A stretch of 64,000 nucleotides of DNA from Stemphylium vesicarium (lineage: Eukaryota > Ascomycota > Dothideomycetes > Pleosporales > Pleosporaceae): the NCBI GenBank assembly GCA_004380135.1, contig QXCR01000017.1:124001-188000 (forward strand). Reading direction: 5' to 3'. This document shows positions 56,186 through 64,000 of the stretch, in pieces; the stretch's first letter is position 1, and each line of letters opens with the position of its first letter. The notes beneath the pieces were generated by a model. It was not told the DNA's origin. It did not search any database and worked only from the letters and a program-made list of their open reading frames with translations. Made by a program: the position numbers and the translations under genes.

Positions 56186-58507
56186 CTAAGCAGCCTTGCT
56201 CAGCGGCTTAACGTGCTCCTTCCAAACGTCCAAGAAAGCTCTTCGATCCTTCTTTGTGTGGAACTTGATGTCCAACTTCGAGTACCCAAACCGATTCAGA
56301 TTCCCCGGGCGCGTGCAGTTGCCTCTACTCCCCAGACCACTTTTGGTAGACTTGTTCGAGCTATTCGATAACGCCGACGCTCCCGTGGCAGAGCGCGTCA
56401 AGTCCGGTATTTCCATGGAGTCATTGCGCTTCCGCAGTTTAACGGAAGGACTCCTGGGCACAGTGCAAGTGCTAGAGGATTTGCAGCGTAAAGAAAGCTT
56501 GTCGGTTTTCCATCGCGTTGGGTTCTTGGAGAATACCAGTTTCAGTTTGTCGCTGTCTTCCTTGTAGGTGGCATCAGTCAGCCATTCGAATGCGTAATGT
56601 GGCTCTTCGACCCAGTGGCCCTTGTCACCCAATGCGCTGGTATAAAACAACAATATCAAAACGTTGAATGTGACGTGCCAATCATCTTCCAAATGCGTCT
56701 CGGGGCGCAGCCACAATCGCAGATTTCGTCCACGGCACTCGGTAGGGTTCTGGTTCGATGAAATCGCTACGATTGGCCGATCAAAGTGAAGGTCCGCAGG
56801 ATCAGACCCGTTGTTAGTGTAGAGGAGAGTCTGGAATTTCTTTGCTGAATCGTAGCCAGCAAAGGTATACTTGACATCCGTGTATTGCTTCTCTAGTTTT
56901 CCAAAAGACCTGCGCGGGAAGTCGATAGATACCGCACCATCTGGATATGTCGTTGTAAGAGGTATTGATGGCCCAGTGGCAAGGAAGCCCTGTTCGATCC
57001 AAGGCCGTAATTTTCCATCTTTACTCGAATGATAGACTGCACAAAGAGAGATTCCAGTATCTTCCCGGTATCGCCATAGGATGTCGCACTCTCTACTTTC
57101 GGCACCGTACTTCACGGACTTTCTTTCGACTTCAATCGACCGGCAGATAGTCTTCCATTCAAGCGCGGCCCCGCCCAAAGCGATAGTCGCCAGGGATGCG
57201 CGGGACAGGCTATTCCGTAGACTTGGGGATGCCGGTATCTCTGGACTAGTCTCCGTCGTACTAATGTCCGCTCCATACGAGAACGCCGGGGACGCTGTTG
57301 GGCAACTCATGCTACTCCTCGGTGTCAAGATAGAAAGCGACCGGCCCACATTCTGCAAGGCTGTCGGGCTAGCGGGTGGTCGCGCCCAATCTACGGGGCC
57401 AAAGCATGGACCCGCACGGGGGCTATTCGGATTCGATATGGGAGACAAGGTAGGATTTGGGCCAGTACCAGAAGCAGACGAAAAAGAGCTCGTTCGGTGA
57501 TATTCAAAGCCAGTGAAGTTCCCAGAGTGGTCGGTATCGAGCGTGTATGTGCGTGTTGGCGCTTGTGGCATGTTGCGAACTTCTTGTCTCATTGCGTCAC
57601 TTGGCGCGAGGTGCGAACATTTTTCGGCCAGCGTACGCTTTGAACGATTCTCCTCGAGCAGGATGGCGTCATCAACTTGTTGGCGAAGATGGTAAAGTGT
57701 GGCAGCCGTATGTTGGTCATTTCCAGGCCCGACAGCAGGCGTGTTACCCAAGGACAGTGGGCGAGAGTGCTCTGCCTCTTCAGTGATCCGTTCATCTTCG
57801 CTCTGGAGCCAGCGGTCAAAAATCTTCCATTCACTGTACAGCGGGTGCTCGTCCGGTGCGGGGAGCGGTAGAGGAGTGTGTTGAGATGGAAGGACCAATA
57901 CATTCTCAGAGTAAGAACGCCCGCCGAAAGTCGCGGTGCGTGATGGCACCGCATCAAGAAGACGTTGGGTTTGCTTGGTCGCTTCAAGGTGAAGACGACT
58001 ATCCATTGTCAGTACATAAACATCACCGAGGGGGGCTGCGCTGCGACTCACAGCTGTAGAAATGATATGCACATGTGTAATGCTTGATAATGGCCGGTGA
58101 TCTGCTTCCGCAGCCCATCTATCTCTTTCTCCATTCCCATGTACCGGATTGTAAAGAGGATCTTCTTGACGCCCATCTTCTTGTCGACGAGGTTATCTGC
58201 ATATGGATCGAGTGTTTTTTCGCATCTCTTAAGCGTCGCTTCGAAGTCTTTGACAGGGAACGGCATAGGCTGGCCATACTGTTTCATGAGATCTCCTAGC
58301 TGGATAAGGCAGCCGTGGAAAGATGTAAATTCTTTCACGAGTCCCGCTACCTGTGCTTCAGAATTCTCATTGGCATCTGAGCTTGGATCAATATGCAGAT
58401 CCCTGCTATGTAACAGTAGCTAGTGACATACCTTTGAAGGCGAGGTAAACCCGAGTGGAGATTTCTAGCAACTTCAGCACATCCGAAGGGCTGCATCCGA
58501 AAGACAT
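56186..58507 (-). CDS. Fungal protein with STAND-type N-terminal domain
   Basis: Three exons (58432-58507, 58052-58376, 56186-57998), with introns of 55 and 53 bp, join to 737 aa. The start MSFGCSPSDVLKLLEISTRV and the following helices (EFTSFHGCLIQLGDLMKQYG) have the pattern of the fungal N-terminal domain found in NACHT/STAND and related proteins. Here no NTP-binding loop follows. The middle (about 230-400) is Ser/Pro-rich. The C-terminal 330 residues appear beta-rich, with two repeated W/F-containing blocks and a closing segment FGYSKLDIKFHTKKDRRAFL that resembles PH-like actin- or lipid-binding ends. Function unknown; a regulatory or heterokaryon-related role would be guesswork. Confidence 0.72.
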
Positions 58508-59672
58508 GTTCGTAGTCTTGCGCCGCGCGGAAGCGCTGCACTAGTCGTGTGAAGGCTACTCATACACAGTAGAGTTGTTCGAGAATAACAAAGATCATTG
58601 TAGAGCGAGCGCCAGGCTCACAGAGAAGGGTGTGTGTTGTAGGGGAAGTATGCTGGGCGAGCACGCGCCTGGCCAGGCTACCCCGACGGAAGACAGCTGC
58701 GACATGCAGGGTGCCTTAGCAGATTGCTAGTTGCCCCGTATCGAAGCCTCACAAGGCCTAGGGCAAGATCATATTTGAGCTTGTCAAGGGGCGGAGGAAA
58801 GGCCATGTTGATGTATGTGGCGCCGCCAAGAAAAAACGCCAAATCCAGGATGGTGCCCTTGGACGTTCAATGAGATGGCGAGCAACACCACGTGGGGAAG
58901 CGAACGGCCATCGTCAACCACCACCACAGCCCCCCATTGTTACCCGAGACAGCTTGGCTTACCCGGACTCACCTCTGAACCAACCTATCTTTCCACGAGA
59001 CGGGTATTCGGGAGTTGTAACAGTAAATTTTACCAGCGATTCCAAACTCTTCCACTTTGGGAGACACATCGGGCTCGGACGAGAAATTGACAGGTCAGAC
59101 CGGGACCACATCCGTTTGTGGTGACCGCGAAACCCAAGCTACTGTGATTGAAGCTTCGATGTGCAGTCATGCAGCCATAAACGCCACCAAGTCTGACTTC
59201 GGCGACGAAGACAAGGTTAATTACGAGCACGGCAGACTGAAGAAAGGCGCCAACCCCTATGAGCGCCTTTTCGTTGACCGGTATGCCTCGTCGGCTGGGG
59301 CAGTGCATCATTTACAGCCCCGAGTGTGTTCCTGTAAGGCTAGAGCTCTGCGCATATACAAGATGAACGACGCAACCCCGAACCTGTGCAACAAAAGGTG
59401 CAATACACAGTCTATTCTCAAGCTTGATTCCAGCACGCGCAAACATCAGTTTGCTTCGGGAAACGCTCCTTAAACGCGGCCATGGGTCTCCGTAATTGGG
59501 TTACACGACCCATCCAGGGCCGACATATCGGTGTAGAGGATTTGACGGCCGGTGGAAGCGGCATTCCTGTAGGTACCAATCCTCGAAGTCTGTGCTACTC
59601 TTCTCAGACTCACGCGCAACCTTGACTCCAGTTCGCCTCTCCGCTTTGCCCTGCTCACTATATTGCTAGGAG
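58508..59672. other. Intergenic between divergent genes
   Basis: About 1.2 kb between the STAND-type N-terminal gene (minus) and the phosphate transporter (plus). No gene recognised. It presumably contains both promoters. Confidence 0.5.
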
Positions 59673-61622
59673 ATGAGACGGCGACGGTGGACGCTCGCGA
59701 CGATCGATTCAGCTCCCTTCCAGATTTGGGTGGTCATTGTTGCTGGTATAGGGTTCTTAACCGATGCCTTCGGCCTATTCGCATTAAATGTAGTCACACC
59801 AATGCTGGGCTACGTGTACTGGTCGACTGATTCCGAAACTGAAACGCCATCCGTGCCATCATCAGTCAAAACCGCCATGATGTGCTCGACACTCGCAGGT
59901 ACCATGATTGGTCAGATAGGTTTCGGTTTTGCTGCAGACATCCTTGGTAGGCGAAAGATGTATGGACTCGAGCTGGTCATAATAATTGTCGGTTCCATGC
60001 TGCTGCTTATGAGTTCGACCGGGGCGAAGAACAGCATGGAAATTAGTGGGTGGCTGATCACTTGGAGAGCGGTCATGGGTAAGTGACATCACAACTATCA
60101 TACACTCGAGTGTGCTGACAGTAAGAAGGTATCGGAATTGGCGCTGACTATCCTTTAAGTGCCGTAAGTCTTCCGCTTCGTTAAATATAGAGTGGACGCT
60201 GATTGCAGAGTAGGTCATCACGGCTGAGTTCGCGCCGCGGAAGCATCGCGCGAGGATGCTCAGCTGGGTTTTTTTCGCTCAGCCCGTAGGACAGTTGCTT
60301 GCCAATGTCTTATCGCTCGCCGCAGTAGCAGCATACAAGCCGTGGATCGAGAAGAACCAACCGTCGTGCAGAATCCATGATCTCGAATGTTCCCGGGCCA
60401 TTGATCGACTTTGGAGGCTGGTCATAGGTATTGGTATCGTACCAGCCATCCTCGCTCTTGTGTTTCGTTTCACCATTCCAGAGAGCCCCCGATATACCTT
60501 GGATGTATTACAGAACTCCAGGGGCACACTCGAGGATACTACGCATTACTTTGGCGCACCAGAGGCGAATTTGGAGTTTGGTGAAGCAGCGATGCTACAT
60601 ATTCCGACAATGGCAACAGCCGAGGGGATATGTTCAAGGCGTTCCTCTAGTGCTTCAGTAATCGCACCCGAGGAAATTGTTCGCAGCGATAGCGAGTCGG
60701 ATAGTCAATCTGGCGACGTCTATTCTCAACCAAACGCGGCACAATCAGCACCATTTTCGCCCGGTGAGCCGGAGTTCGTCCCTCCGCTCGCCTCATGGGA
60801 AGACGCCAAGAATTTTTTCATCACTGAAAAAAACTGGCAGTACCTACTAGGCACCTCGTTGGCCTGGCTCTTTCTTGACTTTGCGTGTGAGTATATCAGG
60901 ATCTCGTGATTGGAAAACCGTTGACTTTGTTAGTTTACGGCTTGGGCCTCTCCTCTCCGCAAATCGCCAGGCATATCTGGCCAGGCGATGTCGCAGACAT
61001 GCCATCCGTGTACAACACCCTAAGCAATAACAGTCTCCATGCCTTAGTCGTGGTCTCAATTGGAACGGTGGTCGGCGGCCTCCTGATGATTAAGATCGTC
61101 AAGTACGTTTCCCCCAAGGTGATTCAATTCTGGGGGTTTCTTATGCTTTCCGTGCTCTTTATTGTAACCGGGAGCGCCTGGAACATCTTGTTGGAAAGCA
61201 GCCGATCTAGTCTAGTCGTACTTTATGTGCTCAGTCACATCGCTTTCAACCTCGGACCGAACGTGACGACGTTCATTATACCCGCCGAAATATTCCCAAC
61301 AAGATACCGCTGCACATGTCATGGCATAGCTGCTGCAAGCGGCAAGCTCGGCTCGTGGGTTGTGCAGATCTTTCTGGAGTACTCTTTCCAGGCAGACAAG
61401 GGTAAATCAGCGGTCGGACTCGGGTGGCGACAGGAATCTTTCGGACATATCCTACAGGTGATGAGCGCATTCATGGTGGCTGGCGCAGTGACTACGTATT
61501 TTCTGATCCCGGAAACGAGAGACCATGATAATAAGAGCCGGACATTGGAAGTCCTTGCATGCGGCAAGAAGGTGATTGATGAGCTTAATCGCCGCCGGAA
61601 GAAAGAGGATGAAGATGAGTAG
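59673..61622 (+). CDS. Pho84-like inorganic phosphate transporter (MFS)
   Basis: Major facilitator, phosphate:H+ symporter family, at the plasma membrane. Four exons (59673-60078, 60129-60163, 60214-60886, 60934-61622), with introns of 50, 50 and 47 bp, give 600 aa. Exon 2 is only 35 bp and encodes the signature GIGADYPLSA. The first half has six membrane segments (FQIWVVIVAGIGFLTDAFGL, GQIGFGFAADILGRRKMYGL). The long polar, Ser-rich central loop (about 270-360) is followed by NFFITEKNWQYLLGTSLAWL and the second half (FNLGPNVTTFIIPAEIFPTR). These motifs fit the PHS branch. The transport substrate is inferred from the family. High- or low-affinity type cannot be decided. Confidence 0.9.
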
Positions 61623-62578
61623 ATGGCTCTCACGTCGGATAGTAAATCAGATACTTTCAGGAAATCCATTCCCTGACACAACAGCTTTCGTGAGTCCAAG
61701 CGCCTTGGGTAAGGAGAATGACATCGTGGGCCAGAATGCGCCGAGCGTAGGCACGATGGACTTGCTAAATATACCTGGGGTGCGCTAGGATGGATGGATG
61801 GACAGGATGATGGGTGCGCACAAAAATGGAAACTGCGTGAACATTGATGAAGATCACGAGTGCCTGTTCGCCTATCCCAATGCCTGCTCGAATCGCGCTA
61901 ACATCCAATTTGCACTAGTGCTTCGTCATCGATTGAACGACCCGCCCGCGCAAGCACCCGAACCGCACATCCCGCATCGAAGTACGTTCTACAACTCGTT
62001 GTCTATACGGAAATGTTCAGTTTACTATCCAGAAATCGATTATAAAGAGTGCCTGGCAACTACAAAAGCAGTGAAAGAAGATGCGGTGTTTGGAAGCAGT
62101 CCTTTGTTCCAACGCCCATTTTGCTGTTCAGTCAGACTAAGATAAGAACAGTACCTCCAAGGCAGTACGATAAGCTCGCGCCACTGGTATTGAGAATCAT
62201 GCTCAAAACGAAGTGGCTGAACACAAGCGCGCTCAAGACTGCAACGATAGTGGGACGAAGAACGAGTCGAAACCCCGAGGCTGGCAAAAGTCTTCGAAAT
62301 CGAGATTTGGCCATCGTTAGAACGCAAACCGGCGACGAGCGATGTGGAATAAAAACGAGAACAAACGCTCGACTTCAGATCCCGGTATGTGCATCTGTTC
62401 CCCACACTCACAAAGTGCCTGGTTTTGTGGTAGTCTCGGATCTTTGGCGTAATGGTGCAGGTTTTGGCGTAGTCTTAGACTGTGAGGCCCAACCTAGAAC
62501 AGTCTATCAATGTCTCGAATTTCGCGTGACTACGCATCTTGTTCTGCCGATATAAACTGTAGTACGACCTGATGCGAT
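61623..62578. other. Intergenic, no gene recognised
   Basis: About 950 bp. Two overlapping plus-strand frames (61798-62145 and 62049-62555) lack protein-like features. The region holds the transporter 3' UTR and the upstream region of the next hypothetical gene. Confidence 0.45.
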
Positions 62579-63220
62579 ATGTCCATTCGAGGAATCATGG
62601 CTACTGACCATTCTCTGCGTGGGCGACTTCGCCGACTGTTCGGCCTCCCTTCCATACTCGAAGAGACACAAGCTGCGATCTTGAAAGCTGAGCTGCATAC
62701 CGGGGGACAAATTGGTACTTGGAAATGCAGTTTTTGCCACAGAAGTGTGATCTTTCATCTTCCCGAGCCCAGCATCCACTCCCTGGGCCTACTTCACTGC
62801 CGTGCTTGTCAGCAGGCTTGGCGCCCTGCCATGTCAATTACCTTTACGAGCCAGCATTTCAGCATTACCTCTCATACCATCGTGCCGAACGGTATGAGAG
62901 GTTCACAGACTGTACCTCGACCTCAGAATGATTCTTTGAGCCACGTGTACGTCTGTTTGGAGCCAAGTTGTGGACTGAGCTGGCGAATCGATATAGAAAC
63001 TGAATGGTTTAGCGGCAGCAAGAGACAGATATTGTTACTTGACGGGAAGAGGGGGAAATTGCACTGTGATTGCGGTATGAAAATCTTTGAGCCTGGGCAT
63101 TATCAAGTGTTTGAAATTGTACCTACTGCGGTTCCTTCGACGTCTTCAGGCGCGCCTAGCGGGCCGTCTGATAATATTAAACATGCTGCTGCCGGTGGCA
63201 CGGCTAGGGCTGATACCTAA
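62579..63220 (+). CDS. Cys-rich hypothetical protein
   Basis: Not recognised. One exon, 213 codons; the start is ATG 62579 (MSIRGIM) or 62597. It has spaced Cys pairs that could bind zinc: WKCSFCHRSVIF, LHCRACQQAW, VCLEPSCGLSW and KLHCDCGMKIF, about 20-75 residues apart. This looks like two zinc-ribbon-like units. The end is Ser/Pro/Ala-rich. No signal peptide. A small regulatory or lineage-specific protein is likely; no function can be assigned. Confidence 0.55.
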   Translation: MSIRGIMATDHSLRGRLRRLFGLPSILEETQAAILKAELHTGGQIGTWKCSFCHRSVIFHLPEPSIHSLGLLHCRACQQAWRPAMSITFTSQHFSITSHTIVPNGMRGSQTVPRPQNDSLSHVYVCLEPSCGLSWRIDIETEWFSGSKRQILLLDGKRGKLHCDCGMKIFEPGHYQVFEIVPTAVPSTSSGAPSGPSDNIKHAAAGGTARADT

Positions 63221-64000
63221 CATGACACTAACCTGGGGAGCTTTGCATGCATTGACTGGATTTGAATGGTGGGGAAAGGGACGTGACGATGAGATGGGAG
63301 TACGGCATTGCTTTCACTTTTTGAGACTAGAAATAGCAGCATCAATATAAGAGCTATCGAGTAGAACCGTATGATTCCGATTTTTCGCTCTGAGAGGTGC
63401 TGTTAAAGAAACGTGAGGGAAGCTGCCGACATCTGAAAGAGGGGATCACGGAATAAGCCCCTTGGAGTTAGCAACCTGGCCAGCTGCTAACCCCACCTAA
63501 GCCTAGACCCCGGCGTTCGGGGAAATATGATAACGGCACGCGTTATGACTGGGCATTTTCCCCGCAACACCATGCTCTGTATCTCAAGCCCTGGGCGCTC
63601 ATGTACCTTATAGTAATCCAATTGTGCCCGCTATCTATACCTAGACTTCGTGCTGGAAAGAATGCACCTTCAAGGATCCACATAGGCGTGTGAGCCGTCA
63701 CAGCGCCATACAGCCACAATGCCGTTCATGGCATGAATTCACCACAGGGTCCCATCTCGACCGGCCTGGAGCAAATGGAATGTAGACCTTGACACCGAAA
63801 ATCTCTCCAAAAGGCCTAGCAATCCTTCGTCACACCTAAAGCTTATCGTCTCTTGATAGCTCTTATCATCGCCTATCATCAGCCGCCATCACTACCCTTG
63901 CGCCTCCTCACCAATTCCTCCGAACCGGCGTTCGCAACTTGACGTGAGCGGCTAAGACCCATCAACCCGGCGTTACAGTCTGCATCCTTGGCTTCTCGAC
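63221..64000. other. Right-hand intergenic edge
   Basis: About 780 bp downstream of the Cys-rich hypothetical gene, to the end of the window. No gene or repeat recognised. Pyrimidine-rich near 63,880-63,930, perhaps the promoter of a gene beyond the edge. Confidence 0.45.

Noticed and set aside
62049..62555. 168-codon plus-strand frame before the Cys-rich gene
   Set aside because: No recognisable domain; conflicting frames on the opposite strand.
1..64000. Transposons, tRNA, rRNA or CRISPR arrays
   Set aside because: No transposase, reverse transcriptase, tRNA B-box context, rRNA or repeat-spacer pattern was seen on reading; a tRNAscan or RepeatMasker run would settle it.

Overview
The window looks like nuclear DNA of a filamentous ascomycete, most likely a dothideomycete of the order Pleosporales. 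The genes are compact. Most introns are 46-60 bp with GT..AG ends and CTAAC/CTGAC-type branch sites. There are no operons, genes lie on both strands, and the products are typical eukaryotic housekeeping proteins. The enolase reads very much like enolases of Alternaria and relatives. Splice sites below were placed by eye by matching donor, branch site, acceptor and reading phase; a few coordinates may be off by one base.

Left part (1-8.7 kb): three 20S proteasome beta-subunit genes (beta7/PRE4, beta6/PRE7, beta4/PRE1) lie together with an HCNGP/SAP30BP-like gene, a BTB-like gene whose exon junction does not resolve, and enolase. Middle-left (10.0-16.2 kb): a sugar-phosphate cyclase of the demethyl-4-deoxygadusol synthase type, a catechol-type O-methyltransferase and a membrane-anchored ATP-grasp ligase form what I read as a mycosporine (UV-screening metabolite) biosynthetic cluster. 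The first two genes diverge from a 1.4 kb shared promoter region. This is the most interesting system in the window.

Central part (16.5-48.7 kb): mostly conserved cell-biology genes. They are a DUF6604-type protein, a kappa-class glutathione transferase, a FUT8-like type II membrane glycosyltransferase, a Kip2/KipA kinesin, an unrecognised multi-segment membrane protein, Utp13 (rRNA processing), Sad1/USP39 (splicing), CCT2 (chaperonin), Ire1 (unfolded-protein response), a METTL2/Trm140-type tRNA methyltransferase, Coq10 and Cdc6 (replication licensing).

Right part (48.7-64 kb): looser and more accessory. It has a weak two-exon hypothetical gene, a multiply frameshifted pseudogene, a Lys-tailed hypothetical protein, a secreted copper amine oxidase with a reading-phase problem at one intron, a fungal protein with a STAND-type N-terminus, a Pho84-like phosphate transporter and a Cys-rich hypothetical protein. 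I saw no transposon, rRNA, tRNA, CRISPR or telomere sequence.
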